Notes: generated by a model not told the origin, from the letters alone. A stretch of DNA of 64,000 nucleotides from an uncultured Bacteroidales bacterium (GCA_900316955.1 ONEX01000010.1:41246-105245), one strand, 5' to 3'; positions 38,677 to 47,521 are shown, numbered from the stretch's first letter. Made by a program: numbers and translations.

Positions 38677-39423
38677 TTAACGGATAGGTGCGTCGACAAA
38701 ACGGAGATAGCCCCACTGGTCGGGCATGTGCATGTTCACGGCGCCGGTGGGATTCCAGACCCAGTTCTCTTCCGGGCCGTCCTTCTTCAGCCACTCCACG
38801 CGGGAGAAGTTGATCCGCCAGGGATTGAACTTCGTCGGGCTGTCGAAGCCGATCGCGAGGGATGCGAACGGGATGGCCCATTCCACGGTCCAGCCCTTGT
38901 CCACGCGCTTGGCGTTGTTGATCTTGCCGTCCACATGGACCTTCAGGCGCACGTTCTTGCAGTCCCAGGGCAGGAAGAAGTTGCCGCCGGCATTGTAGGG
39001 CTTGTCCATGATGAGGTCCATCAGGGTGCCGAAGGCGTTGCACTCGAACTCGAAGTAGAACTTGCCGTCGCCGTCCGGGTCGAGGAAGATCTCGAAGTCG
39101 TTGTCCTTGTAGATGATGGCGTCGCGCTCGGTGAGGGAGGCTGTGACGTGGTCCTCCTCGATGATGCCGGCGACGTACAGGCATTCGTCGTCCCAGAGCA
39201 TCTTCATGTAGGTCTGCTTCGTGGGCGCGGGCTTGTAGTCCACCCCGCGGATGTCCACGAACGCGTCCGACCGGGGCGCCGCCAGCCAGTCGGGCTCGTC
39301 GAGCTTCCCGTCGACCTTGATTTTTCCGGTGGTCCGGTAACAGTCGTAGCTGCGATGGTCCTGGGTTTGGGCCCCGGCGCCGAGGCTGACCAGCATCGCT
39401 ATGAGAATCAGTGATTTACGCAT
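38677..39423 (-). CDS. Secreted CBM9-like carbohydrate-binding protein
   Basis: A 248-residue protein with a signal peptide (about 1-19, GAGAQ). One family-9-like carbohydrate-binding domain fills the rest: KIKVDGKLDEPDW, then DDECLYVAGIIEE and DNDFEIFLDPDGDGKFYFEF. No catalytic domain. Its ATG overlaps the trkA stop (TAATG), so the two are translationally coupled. Such stand-alone CBM9 proteins are common in Bacteroidota; the ligand is unknown. Confidence 0.85.
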   Translation of the reverse strand: MRKSLILIAMLVSLGAGAQTQDHRSYDCYRTTGKIKVDGKLDEPDWLAAPRSDAFVDIRGVDYKPAPTKQTYMKMLWDDECLYVAGIIEEDHVTASLTERDAIIYKDNDFEIFLDPDGDGKFYFEFECNAFGTLMDLIMDKPYNAGGNFFLPWDCKNVRLKVHVDGKINNAKRVDKGWTVEWAIPFASLAIGFDSPTKFNPWRINFSRVEWLKKDGPEENWVWNPTGAVNMHMPDQWGYLRFVDAPIR

Positions 39424-40790
39424 TACTTAAAGAATTTATCCACTTCCTTGACGGTGTCGGGCAGGGCGAAGACGGCCACCCGGTCGTAGGGCTCGATCCG
39501 CGTGTCGCCCACGGCGATGAAGGAGTCGCTCCCGCGGATGACGCCGCCGATGATGGCGTTGCGCGGGAAGTCGATGTCCTTCAGGGTCGCCTTCGTGATC
39601 CGGGCGCCCGGGGCGACGGTGTATTCCAGCACCTCGGCGTCCGTCCCGCTCATGTAGCGGACGAAGCGGACCTTGTCGGAGAGGGTGAACTTGAAGATGC
39701 GCCCCGCCGTGATGAGTTTCTTGTTGATGACCGCGTCCACGCCCATGTCCTCGGCGAGGCGCAGGTATTCGAGGTTCTCCACCTGGGCCACGGTGCGGGA
39801 GACGCCGAACTTCTTCGCGACGACGCAGGAGAGGATGTTCGCCTCGTCATTGCCGGTGACGGCCACGAGGGCGTCGTATTCCCGGATGCCTTCCTCCACG
39901 AGGAAGTCCGAGTTGCGGGCGTCGCCGTTCGCGACCAGGAGGCCGCCGGGCAGCTTTTCGGTCAGTTCCCGGCAGCGCTGCTTGTCGATGTCGATGATCT
40001 TCACGGCGTCCAGCTGCTGGCGCATGAGCTGGCCCGCCACCATCTCGCCGATCTCGCTGCCGCCGAGGATCATCACCTTGTTCACCTCGATGTTGTCCTT
40101 CCCGAGGAACCGCAGGATGGCCGGGACGCCTTCCCGCTTGGCGATGATGTACATGTGGTCGTTGTAGGCGAACCGGGTGTCGAACTTGGGGATGATGGTC
40201 TCGCCCTTGCGGGCGATGGCGATGATGCGGAGCTGGGCTTCCGCCGAGGCGGCCGTCATCGCCGCCGTGAACTCGGCGACCTTCATGTCCAGGATGGGGG
40301 AGTCGTCGTCCAGGCGGAACACCACCAGCTGGAGTTTCCCGCGGGCGAAGTCCATGGAGTCCGTGGAGGCCGTATGCTTGAGGAGGTCGATGATCTCGTC
40401 GCTGGCGATCTTCTCGGGATAGAAGAGCATGTCCAGGCCCATGTCCTTGAAGATCAGCTTGTTCTCAGGAAGGAGGTAGGCTTCGTCGTCGATGCGGGCG
40501 ATGACCCGCTTGGAGCCCAGCCGCTTCGCGAGAAGGGCGCTGACGATGTTCACCGTCTGGGAAGTGGCGGGGTTCACCGCGATGAAGAGGTCCGCCTTCG
40601 CGCAGCCGGCTTCCCGGAGGACTTTGATGGAGGAGGGGTCGCCGAGGACGGTGACCAAGTCGGCCGTGGCGTTCAGCCGCTGCAGCCGTGCCTCGTTGTC
40701 GTCGATGACGGTGATGTCTCCGCCTTCGTGGCTGAGCATCTTCGCCAGGTGGGACCCCACCTGGCCGGCCCCTTCGATGATGATCTTCAT
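39423..40790 (-). CDS. trkA: Trk-type potassium uptake regulatory protein TrkA
   Basis: 455 residues with two repeated RCK units: NAD-binding MKIIIEGAGQVGSHLAKML at the start and VMILGGSEIGEMVAGQL near 235, each followed by a TrkA-C domain. It regulates a TrkH/KtrB-type potassium channel by binding nucleotides. No trkH gene is in this window. The start at 40790 is set by the Rossmann motif; a longer frame would include the promoter. First gene of an operon with CBM9, serB and porin. Confidence 0.93.
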   Translation of the reverse strand: MKIIIEGAGQVGSHLAKMLSHEGGDITVIDDNEARLQRLNATADLVTVLGDPSSIKVLREAGCAKADLFIAVNPATSQTVNIVSALLAKRLGSKRVIARIDDEAYLLPENKLIFKDMGLDMLFYPEKIASDEIIDLLKHTASTDSMDFARGKLQLVVFRLDDDSPILDMKVAEFTAAMTAASAEAQLRIIAIARKGETIIPKFDTRFAYNDHMYIIAKREGVPAILRFLGKDNIEVNKVMILGGSEIGEMVAGQLMRQQLDAVKIIDIDKQRCRELTEKLPGGLLVANGDARNSDFLVEEGIREYDALVAVTGNDEANILSCVVAKKFGVSRTVAQVENLEYLRLAEDMGVDAVINKKLITAGRIFKFTLSDKVRFVRYMSGTDAEVLEYTVAPGARITKATLKDIDFPRNAIIGGVIRGSDSFIAVGDTRIEPYDRVAVFALPDTVKEVDKFFK

Positions 40791-40813
40791 ACGTCTGTCC
40801 TTGTTATCAGACA

Positions 40814-40821
40814 CAAAGATA
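40814..40821 (-). promoter_or_regulatory. Promoter -7 box of trkA operon
   Basis: TATCTTTG on the minus strand, 23 nt before the trkA ATG. A 28-nt palindromic repeat lies immediately upstream, at the position of the -33 element. Confidence 0.7.
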
Positions 40822-40823
40822 AG

Positions 40824-40851
40824 CAGATTTCTCGACAAGCTCGAAATGACG
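40824..40851 (+). repeat. 28-nt palindromic repeat between trkA and M48 peptidase promoters
   Basis: CAGATTTCTCGA, CAAGC, TCGAAATGACG: same length and end signals (AGAT ... ATGACG) as the other copies but a different stem. It lies between two divergent promoters. Confidence 0.6.
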
Positions 40852-40875
40852 GAGGGATTTTTGCGAAGATTTGTT

Positions 40876-40883
40876 TATATTTG
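40876..40883 (+). promoter_or_regulatory. Promoter -7 box of M48 peptidase gene
   Basis: TATATTTG, 7 nt before the ATG at 40891, implying a very short leader. Confidence 0.65.
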
Positions 40884-40890
40884 CAGTATC

Positions 40891-41673
40891 ATGAAACGAC
40901 TTCTTGCCTTCGCAGCGGGCGTGCTGATGCTCGTCTCCTGCTCCGAAACCTTCGATGCGGGCCGCCTCCTGCAGGGCGGCATGATCGCGGCGCAGGCCAT
41001 GTCCCTGTCCGACGAACAGGTCCAGGCCTATGTCCACCAGTACGTCACCCAGCTCGACGCGCAGAGCAAGGTGCTGCCGGAGACGAACGCCTACACGAAG
41101 CGTCTCCGCACCCTGACCAAGGGCTTGACCTCCGTGGACGGCATTCCGCTGAACTTCAAGGTGTACCAGGAGAACCAGGTGAACGCCTTCGCCTGCGCCG
41201 ACGGCAGCGTCCGCGTGTACACCGGCATCATGGACGTGATGTCGGACAACGAACTGCTGGGCGTGATCGGCCACGAGATCGGCCACGTCGCGATGAAGCA
41301 TACGAAGAAGGAGATGCGCAACTCGCTCCTCACGAGCGCGGCCCTCGAGGGAATCGCCTCGACCAGCCAGACGGCGGCCACCCTGACGGACTCCCAGCTC
41401 GGCGCCATCGGCAACGCCATCCTGAACGCCCGGTATTCCCGGAAGCAGGAGAGCGAGGCGGACGACTACGGCTACGCCTTCCTCAAGTCCGTGGGCAAGA
41501 ACCCGTGGGGAATGGCGATGTCCTTCGAGAAACTGCAGAAGGTGGCCGGCGGTTCCGGCGCCCAGGCTTCGGCCGCGCAGAAACTCTTCTCCTCCCATCC
41601 GGATACGGAAACCCGCATCCAGCGGATGGCTGAACGCGCCACGGCGGAAGGCTACAAGCGTCCGGCGAAATAG
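40891..41673 (+). CDS. M48-family metallopeptidase lipoprotein (LoiP/YggG-like)
   Basis: A 260-residue zinc peptidase. The lipobox LVSC places acylated Cys17 at the mature N-terminus, so it is membrane anchored. Zinc motif HEIGH at 128-132, with a downstream ESEADDYGYAFL segment providing the third ligand. Probably periplasmic and involved in envelope protein quality control. Single-gene unit, convergent with the glycosyltransferase gene (3 nt apart). Confidence 0.93.
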   Translation: MKRLLAFAAGVLMLVSCSETFDAGRLLQGGMIAAQAMSLSDEQVQAYVHQYVTQLDAQSKVLPETNAYTKRLRTLTKGLTSVDGIPLNFKVYQENQVNAFACADGSVRVYTGIMDVMSDNELLGVIGHEIGHVAMKHTKKEMRNSLLTSAALEGIASTSQTAATLTDSQLGAIGNAILNARYSRKQESEADDYGYAFLKSVGKNPWGMAMSFEKLQKVAGGSGAQASAAQKLFSSHPDTETRIQRMAERATAEGYKRPAK

Positions 41674-41676
41674 CCG

Positions 41677-42714
41677 TCAGAAATTGATTTTTCGGCCCGC
41701 CAGGGCCCGGGGCACCATCCACTTGGGATACCAACCGTGGATGGTGACTTCTTTTTGCTGGAAGGCCACTTCGTCCGGATTCGGCTTGCGGCGCAGCTTC
41801 CAGTATTCGGCATGGGCCTTGACCACGGCCTTGTAGGAGGCCCATTTCCGGGTGACCAGGTAGCTGATGGCGGCGGCGCCGTCCAGGAGCATCCGGGTGA
41901 GGATGCGCCGGCGGGCCTTTGCCAGGGCGCCTTCCACGCTGTACCCTTGCGTCCGGAAGGTCTTGGCGAGGTTGTTCTCCAGCAGCAGGAGGTTGTTCCG
42001 GTAGTTGAACCGGAGCTTGGCGGGGGAGTCGTTCGGGAGGGTGCCGCCGCCGATGTGGTACACGAAGGATTCGGGAACGACGGTGACCCGGTATCCGGCG
42101 AGCTGCAGCCGCCAGCACAGGTCGATTTCCTCCATGTGGGCGAAGAAACGGTCGTCCAGCCCGCCGAGCTTCTTCCAGAGCCGGCTCCGGACCATCAGGC
42201 AGGCGCCCGACACCCAGAAGACGTCGGCCGGGGTGTCGTACTGGCCCTCGTCCCGTTCCACTTTCTTCATCACGCGGCCCCGGCAGAAGGGGTAGCCGTA
42301 GCGGTCCAGCAGGCCGCCCGCCGCGCCGGCGTACTCGAACCGGGTCCGGTCGTGCCAGGACAGCAGCTTGGGACCGCAGGCGCCGCATCTGGGATGCGTG
42401 TCCATCCAGGCGACCAGGGGCTTCAGCCAGTCTTTCGGGACCTCGATGTCGGAGTTGATCAGGACGTAATAGTCGGCCTCCACCTGCGCGAGGGCGCGGT
42501 TGTAGCCCCCGGTGAAGCCGTAGTTCTTGTCCAGCCGGATCTGCCGGATTGTCGGGAATTCGTGGTAGAGCATTTCTAGGGAGCCGTCCGTCGAGGCGCT
42601 GTCGGCCACGATGACTTCCGCGTCCATCCCCTCCGTGGAGGCGATGAGTCCGGGCAGGAATGTCTGCAGGTACCCCTTTGTGTTCCAGTTCAGGATGACG
42701 ATGGCGGTCTTCAT
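41677..42714 (-). CDS. Family 2 glycosyltransferase
   Basis: 345 residues. GT-A fold with AIVILNWNTKGYLQTFLPG at the N-terminus, the nucleotide-sugar site VLINSDIEVP (DxD-like) and a rhamnosyltransferase-type middle segment. A C-terminal helical region is present. The start at 42714 overlaps the pmbA stop by 4 nt (ATGA), so it belongs to the kinase-tldD-pmbA operon. Acceptor and donor sugars are unknown; cell-surface polysaccharide synthesis is the usual role. Confidence 0.9.
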   Translation of the reverse strand: MKTAIVILNWNTKGYLQTFLPGLIASTEGMDAEVIVADSASTDGSLEMLYHEFPTIRQIRLDKNYGFTGGYNRALAQVEADYYVLINSDIEVPKDWLKPLVAWMDTHPRCGACGPKLLSWHDRTRFEYAGAAGGLLDRYGYPFCRGRVMKKVERDEGQYDTPADVFWVSGACLMVRSRLWKKLGGLDDRFFAHMEEIDLCWRLQLAGYRVTVVPESFVYHIGGGTLPNDSPAKLRFNYRNNLLLLENNLAKTFRTQGYSVEGALAKARRRILTRMLLDGAAAISYLVTRKWASYKAVVKAHAEYWKLRRKPNPDEVAFQQKEVTIHGWYPKWMVPRALAGRKINF

Positions 42715-44057
42715 GCGTTGCAGTCGATGCTTTCGAACGCTAAGGTCGGGATTAATTTGGACATGCACAAACGGGCATCGTCGGCGGTGGCGACGAGGTG
42801 GTTCCACAGGTCGATGAAATTGCCCGTCACCAGCATTTCCCGCACCGGGTGGGTGAGGCGGCCGTCCTCGAAGGCGAAACCCTCGATTCCGTACGAGAAA
42901 TCGCCCGTGGAGGTGTTGGAGTTGCCGCCGTTGAAGCCGGTGATGAAGATGCCGCTGCCGATCTTCCGCAGGAGGTCGTCCCGCGTCTTGCTGCCGCCGA
43001 AGGGGACCACCTTCGGACGCGTGGCGTCCTCGACGGTCGGGGCCATCCCCGTCTTCCCGGCGATGTACGTGTTGACGAAATACCGGGTGATGACGCCCTT
43101 GTCGATGATGGGGAACTCCTGCGTGGCGACGCCTTCGCTGTCGAACAAGCGGGAACCCGTCTGGCCGGCGCTGCGGGGGCAGTCCAGGACGGTCAGGCAG
43201 TCGGGGAACACCTTCGTGCCGGCCTTGTCCACGAGGAACGAGTTCTTCTGCTGGACGGCATAGCCGCCGAGGGCGTTCAGCACCGGGGTCAGGAACTTCG
43301 AGGCGCACTCGCTGTCCACCACGATGCTGCATTTCCCGCCGGGATGGTCCATCGGCCCGATCTGGGCGGCAGCGCGCCGGACGGCCGTTTCGCTGCAGGT
43401 TTTCAGGGAAGGGAGGATGTCCTTCAGCCGCGGCGTCGCATCCCACCAGTAGCTGGCATAGCGGTTGCCGTCGGGGTCCTCCACCGTGACTTCGTAGCCG
43501 ATTTCGAAGGAGGTTTCCGTGTGCCTGGCGTAGAGTCCGTTCGAGTCCATGACGACACTGTCGAAGAGACTGTCGGAATACTCGCCTTCCTCGGAGATGA
43601 GGGTGAAGCCTTTCTCGAGTTCCGCTTTCCGCTTCCAGACCGCGGTGTCCAGGGCGAGTTCCCGCCTTTTATCGGAGGTAAGTTCCTCATAGGCAGGGTC
43701 GTACAGGTCCAGTTCCCGGCCTGTCTGCGCGTCTTTGGCCGTGCGGGCGGGGTCCGGAAGGTCCCGGGCCGGATCCGGCTGCGGGGTGCGGACCGTGTCG
43801 ATGGCGTCGAGGAGGAACTTCTTCAGGCCCTCCTCTTCCAGCCGGTTGGAGGAGAAGCTCCCGAACCGGCCGTCCACGAACAGGGCCACCTGCAGACTGC
43901 GGTCCAGGGCGTGGGTCACCTTGTCCAGCTCGCCGTTCAGCATCCCGAACAGTTCCATCAGGCTCTTGTTGAGCGTCACGCGCGCTTTCTGCGCGCCGTG
44001 CGCGAGCGCGAATTCCATCGAAGCCCTCGCGAGGGCGATTTCCTGGTCTGTCAGCAT
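42711..44057 (-). CDS. pmbA: TldE/PmbA-family protein, partner of TldD
   Basis: 448 residues. Belongs to the TldD/PmbA family but lacks the HExxxH zinc motif, as expected for the non-catalytic subunit. In enterobacteria the heterodimer degrades unfolded peptides and trims microcin and other RiPP leaders. It starts 1 nt after the tldD stop and overlaps the glycosyltransferase start by 4 nt. Cytoplasmic. Confidence 0.9.
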   Translation of the reverse strand: MLTDQEIALARASMEFALAHGAQKARVTLNKSLMELFGMLNGELDKVTHALDRSLQVALFVDGRFGSFSSNRLEEEGLKKFLLDAIDTVRTPQPDPARDLPDPARTAKDAQTGRELDLYDPAYEELTSDKRRELALDTAVWKRKAELEKGFTLISEEGEYSDSLFDSVVMDSNGLYARHTETSFEIGYEVTVEDPDGNRYASYWWDATPRLKDILPSLKTCSETAVRRAAAQIGPMDHPGGKCSIVVDSECASKFLTPVLNALGGYAVQQKNSFLVDKAGTKVFPDCLTVLDCPRSAGQTGSRLFDSEGVATQEFPIIDKGVITRYFVNTYIAGKTGMAPTVEDATRPKVVPFGGSKTRDDLLRKIGSGIFITGFNGGNSNTSTGDFSYGIEGFAFEDGRLTHPVREMLVTGNFIDLWNHLVATADDARLCMSKLIPTLAFESIDCNA

Positions 44058-44058
44058 C

Positions 44059-45525
44059 TTATTCTCCTCCTACCGTCAGGTTGTTGACAAGCACCGTCGG
44101 AATGCCGCAGGAGACGGGGACGCTCTGCTCTTTCCCGCAGGTCCAGGCGCCGGGGTCGATGACGAGGTCATTGCCCACGGCGACGATGTCCCGCAGGGCT
44201 TCCGGGCCGTTGCCGATAATGTTGATATCCTTCACAGGGGCTGTCAGGCGGCCGTTTTCGATGAGGAAGCCGCTCTTGACGAAGAAGGTGAAATCGCCTT
44301 CCCCGATCTTGACCTGCCCGTTGGAGAACTGGTCCACGTAGATGCCTTTCGGGACGGAGGCGATGATGTCCGCCGGGGCGGCGTTCCCGCTTTCCATGTA
44401 GGTGGACCGCATCCGGGGGATGGGGGCGTAGCGGAAGGATTCCCGGCGGCCGTTCCCGGTCGGGGACACGCCGTAATGGCGGGCGCTGATTCGGTCGTGC
44501 AGGTAGGAGGTCAGGATGCCGTCCTCCACCATGTAGGTCTTCTGGGCGGGGACGCCTTCATCGTCGTAGTTGAGCGACCCGCGGTTCCCTTTGAGGGTTC
44601 CGTCGTCGATGATCTGGATACCCTCGGCGCAGATGCGCTGGCCCATCTTGTCGGAGAAGATGGACGTGCCCTTGCGGTTGAAATCGGCCTCGAAGGCGTG
44701 GCCCATGGCCTCGTGGAGGAGGATGCCGGACGCGCCGGCGCCCATCACCACGGGCATCCGGCCGCCCTTGGGCCGGCGGGCGGCGAACCGCTCGTCGATG
44801 CCCTGCACGGCCTCGGCCGCCATCTCTTCCAGGAGTCCGTCCGTGAGCATCTCCGCGCCGGCGCGGAAACTCCGGGAGACGGTCTTGTTCTCGGTTTTCC
44901 CGCCCTGCTGGAAGATGGCCGTGACGGAGACGGTGCCCATCGGCCGGGTCTCGTACTTGAGCTCCTTCAGGGAATTGTACATCAGCACGTCCGTGACCTG
45001 CCAGGCCAGCATCGCGATGATCTTGACGATGCGGTTGTCCCGGGCCTGGACGGCCTGTTCCAGCCGCTTCAGGAAGGGGATGAGGGCCGATGCCTCCGTG
45101 GAGCGCCAGTGGCTGCCGACGGGGTAGCGGTCGGCGGCGGGGTTGGGCTCGCCGCGGAAGCGGCGGCCGACCAGCCGCGAGCCGTTCGCCTCGGCCCGGA
45201 CGGAATGCTCGTAGAAGGCGCTGGTGCCGTCGGCGATGGCCGACGCGGCCCGCGCGCAGGAGAGCATGTCCGGCAGGGCCGTGCTTTCCGCATAGGCATA
45301 GCCGGTCTTCTCGCCGCACAGGACGCGGATGCCCACGCCATAGTCGATGTGCCGGCCGGCGGCGTTGACGATGCCGTCCCGGAGCGTGAGGTTGCCGTAG
45401 GTCGTGTTCTCGAAGTAGAGGTCACAGTAGTCGCCGCCGTGCCGGAGGGCTTCGGCGATGAGCGTGTCTAGCTGTGATTCCCCCACCTGGAACAGGTCCA
45501 GATAATGCTGTTTAGGGTGAATCAT
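44059..45525 (-). CDS. tldD: TldD-family metalloprotease
   Basis: 488 residues. The active-site zinc motif HEAMGH is in ASGILLHEAMGHAFEAD (about 255-271). Acts with PmbA as a peptide-threading protease. The start overlaps the 3' end of the upstream kinase gene by 14 nt, so all four genes are likely translated from one message. No RiPP precursor or modification enzyme is seen in the window. Confidence 0.93.
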   Translation of the reverse strand: MIHPKQHYLDLFQVGESQLDTLIAEALRHGGDYCDLYFENTTYGNLTLRDGIVNAAGRHIDYGVGIRVLCGEKTGYAYAESTALPDMLSCARAASAIADGTSAFYEHSVRAEANGSRLVGRRFRGEPNPAADRYPVGSHWRSTEASALIPFLKRLEQAVQARDNRIVKIIAMLAWQVTDVLMYNSLKELKYETRPMGTVSVTAIFQQGGKTENKTVSRSFRAGAEMLTDGLLEEMAAEAVQGIDERFAARRPKGGRMPVVMGAGASGILLHEAMGHAFEADFNRKGTSIFSDKMGQRICAEGIQIIDDGTLKGNRGSLNYDDEGVPAQKTYMVEDGILTSYLHDRISARHYGVSPTGNGRRESFRYAPIPRMRSTYMESGNAAPADIIASVPKGIYVDQFSNGQVKIGEGDFTFFVKSGFLIENGRLTAPVKDINIIGNGPEALRDIVAVGNDLVIDPGAWTCGKEQSVPVSCGIPTVLVNNLTVGGE

Positions 45526-46087
45526 GCGTTTCTTTGATCAGTTGATAGGTGGGGAGGTCCCGGACGGTCGTCCCCTTGGTGCTTCCTTCCGCGATGATGC
45601 GGAAATCCGCCTCGCTGTTGTCCACGAGCATCCACTTGTCACAGACGGGCGCGTACAGGTCGAAGAAATACTCCAGGCCGGTGTAATACCGCCGCCGGAT
45701 GACGTCGGGGGCCACATCGTGCCCCCCGGCCTCCACCCGGGCGGCCACCCGCTTGACGGCGATGTCGGGGGAACGCAGCCACAGGTACACGACCGTGACG
45801 AAATACCCCTGGTCCTGGGCCATCCGGACCGTCTTGAGAAGGGACCGCGTGGCGAGGGTGGTCTCGATGCAGAAATCCTCCCGGCGGGTGAACAGGTAGC
45901 GCAGTTTCTTGAGCATATACCGGCTGGCCGTGATGTACGCCGTCTCCGGGTGGAACGGCGCGAGGCTCTTCGCGAACTCGTCCGAGTTCACGAACTCGCT
46001 GCAATCCAGCAGTTCCGGGAGCAGCGTATAGGACGCCGTCGTCTTCCCGGAGCCGTTGCAGCCGGATATGATGTACATGCGGGGCAT
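45512..46087 (-). CDS. Zeta-toxin-like P-loop kinase
   Basis: A 191-residue P-loop phosphotransferase related to zeta toxins and small AAA kinases. Walker A is GCNGSGKTT (about 9-17); a substrate-region Asp/Glu lies in FVNSDEFAKSL. Later come ETTLATRSLL and a basic lid (RVAARVEAGGHDV, RRRYYTG). There is no epsilon-type antitoxin beside it, so it may be a housekeeping kinase rather than a toxin. It overlaps tldD by 14 nt. Its first codons (MPRMYI) are duplicated at 47520-47547. Before the DUF3990 cassette was inserted, its start would have lain 10 nt after the POT transporter stop. Confidence 0.8.
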   Translation of the reverse strand: MPRMYIISGCNGSGKTTASYTLLPELLDCSEFVNSDEFAKSLAPFHPETAYITASRYMLKKLRYLFTRREDFCIETTLATRSLLKTVRMAQDQGYFVTVVYLWLRSPDIAVKRVAARVEAGGHDVAPDVIRRRYYTGLEYFFDLYAPVCDKWMLVDNSEADFRIIAEGSTKGTTVRDLPTYQLIKETHDSP

Positions 46088-46092
46088 GGGGC
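46065..46092 (+). repeat. Left 28-nt direct repeat bounding DUF3990/XRE cassette
   Basis: GATATGATGTACATGCGGGG, then CATGGGGC. 26 of 28 positions agree with 47520-47547 (differences at positions 5 and 18). This copy covers the start codon and first residues of the kinase gene, so it looks like the original site. Confidence 0.8.
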
Positions 46093-46171
46093 GGTTGGTT
46101 CAGTGCTTGAGTTACAAAGTTGGGAATAAAAACGCGTTTTGACAAATAAAACGGCTATCCACGAAATCTGG

Positions 46172-46201
46172 TTGGAAAATCAGAAAAAAGGCCTAACTTT
46201 G
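46172..46201 (+). promoter_or_regulatory. Promoter of DUF3990/XRE module
   Basis: TTG (46172-46174), 19 nt, then TAACTTTG (46194-46201), 23 nt before the ATG. It lies inside the repeat-bounded cassette, so the module carries its own promoter. Confidence 0.65.
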
Positions 46202-46224
46202 CAGTAATACTATAGTCTTACTTT

Positions 46225-46896
46225 ATGGAGGCATTATATCACGGTTCAAAGCTGATCATTCAGCATCCTGCTTATGGAATAGGAAATCCCGAAAACGACT
46301 ACGGGTTGGGATTCTATTGTACGCGAGAGCTGGATTTGGCCAAAGAATGGGCCTGCGCGGAAGAGGATGACGGATTTGCGAACCGATATCGGCTCGAGAC
46401 GGATGGCCTGTCCTGCCTTCATCTTAACAACGGGGGATGCCATATCCTGAACTGGCTTGCCATCCTGCTGGAGAACAGGAGGTTTGACCTTTCTTCCCCT
46501 GTTTCGGTGAGAGCCCGTCAGTATATCCTGGATACATTCCTGCCGGATTACAAGGATTACGACTTGATAGAAGGGTATAGGGCCGACGACTCCTATTTCT
46601 CTTTCTCCAGGGCTTTCCTCGCCAATGGAATCACGCTGGAACAACTGCGTCGGGCGATGCGGCTGGGGAAACTGGGAGAACAGGTCGTGCTGCGCACACC
46701 CGCTGCCTTCGATGCCCTCTCTTTCGTAGAGGCCATCCCGGTCGATGCTTCCATCTATCATGCCCGGAGGCTGTCCCGGGACAGGGACGCAAGGGAAGAC
46801 TTCAGAAAGATGCTGACCGAGACACAGGCCGGCGAAGAGATCTATGTGTCGACGATCATCAACGAAAAATGGAACAACGATGACCCGCGCCTATGA
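46225..46896 (+). CDS. DUF3990-family protein, probable ADP-ribosyltransferase-fold toxin
   Basis: 223 residues. The N-terminal ALYHGSKLIIQHPAYG and DYGLGFYCTRELDLAKEWA match the DUF3990 pattern, with a His and a Tyr placed as in the H-Y-E triad of ADP-ribosyltransferase folds. The segment EQVVLRTPAAFDALSFVE (about 152-169) corresponds to the conserved later strand. No signal peptide. The next gene, encoding an XRE protein, overlaps its end by 17 nt, a toxin-antitoxin-like layout. Less GC-rich than its neighbours and bounded by direct repeats, so probably acquired. Toxicity is inferred. Confidence 0.75.
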   Translation: MEALYHGSKLIIQHPAYGIGNPENDYGLGFYCTRELDLAKEWACAEEDDGFANRYRLETDGLSCLHLNNGGCHILNWLAILLENRRFDLSSPVSVRARQYILDTFLPDYKDYDLIEGYRADDSYFSFSRAFLANGITLEQLRRAMRLGKLGEQVVLRTPAAFDALSFVEAIPVDASIYHARRLSRDRDAREDFRKMLTETQAGEEIYVSTIINEKWNNDDPRL

Positions 46897-47521
46897 CATC
46901 TCCTACCTGGATGACGCCATGACCTCCCTGGGGGCCATGCTGGACTATGCTGTCAATTCCTGCGGCGAGGACCTCGCCCTTTTCTATGCACGCTTTCTCG
47001 CCAGCGGTGTCGCGGATGCCTTTTCCCGGGCAAACCCCAAATATCTTGGAGGTCTTTCCGGGATAGAACTGGCTACGCTGGTCGCTTCCCGCACGGGAAG
47101 CGAGCTACCGAAGGAGGACGGGCTCATTGATATCGGCAGTCCGGAATACTGGACCGGATGGACGCTGGCGTACCTGTCCTGGTATCTGGACTTGGACTTC
47201 GGGACAATCCAGACCCGGGGCCTGACGGTTCAGTCCCTCCGCGACCGGTATCCCGTTCTGCACCAGGCGGATCTTTCGAAATCTGTACAGTTCGCCATGA
47301 AACGGCTCGGTGAAACCTCCGGAGGACACCTTCTCAAACTGGCCCGCATGAACGCCCGGCTGACACAACGGCAACTGTCCGACATCACGGGAATTCCGCT
47401 CACGGTCATCCGCTCCTACGAACAGGACAAGCGTTCCCTGAAGAGCGCCGAAACGGATAATGTCCGGCGTATCTGCCGGGCGCTGGGGTGTCGGATCGAA
47501 GACCTACGGACAGTATCTTGA
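46880..47521 (+). CDS. XRE-family regulator, probable antitoxin of DUF3990 module
   Basis: 213 residues from the start at 46880 (MTRAYDISYLDD). Two conserved N-terminal segments come first: YLDDAMTSLGAMLDYAVN and, near 100, EYWTGWTLAYLSWYL. The C-terminal helix-turn-helix (about 150-210) contains KLARMNARLTQRQLSDITGI and VIRSYEQDKRSLK. N-terminal binding domain plus C-terminal HTH suits an antitoxin that both neutralises and represses. Its stop codon overlaps the right-hand direct repeat by 2 nt. Function inferred from pairing with DUF3990. Confidence 0.75.
   Translation: MTRAYDISYLDDAMTSLGAMLDYAVNSCGEDLALFYARFLASGVADAFSRANPKYLGGLSGIELATLVASRTGSELPKEDGLIDIGSPEYWTGWTLAYLSWYLDLDFGTIQTRGLTVQSLRDRYPVLHQADLSKSVQFAMKRLGETSGGHLLKLARMNARLTQRQLSDITGIPLTVIRSYEQDKRSLKSAETDNVRRICRALGCRIEDLRTVS

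Noticed and set aside
41677-43446. A longer glycosyltransferase starting inside pmbA
   Set aside because: The first 244 residues of that frame are low-complexity antisense-like sequence within pmbA; the GT2 fold begins exactly at 42714.
45512-46087. Calling the kinase an epsilon/zeta toxin-antitoxin system
   Set aside because: No antitoxin gene is next to it and it is tightly coupled to tldD; the neighbouring XRE gene belongs to the DUF3990 cassette on the other strand.
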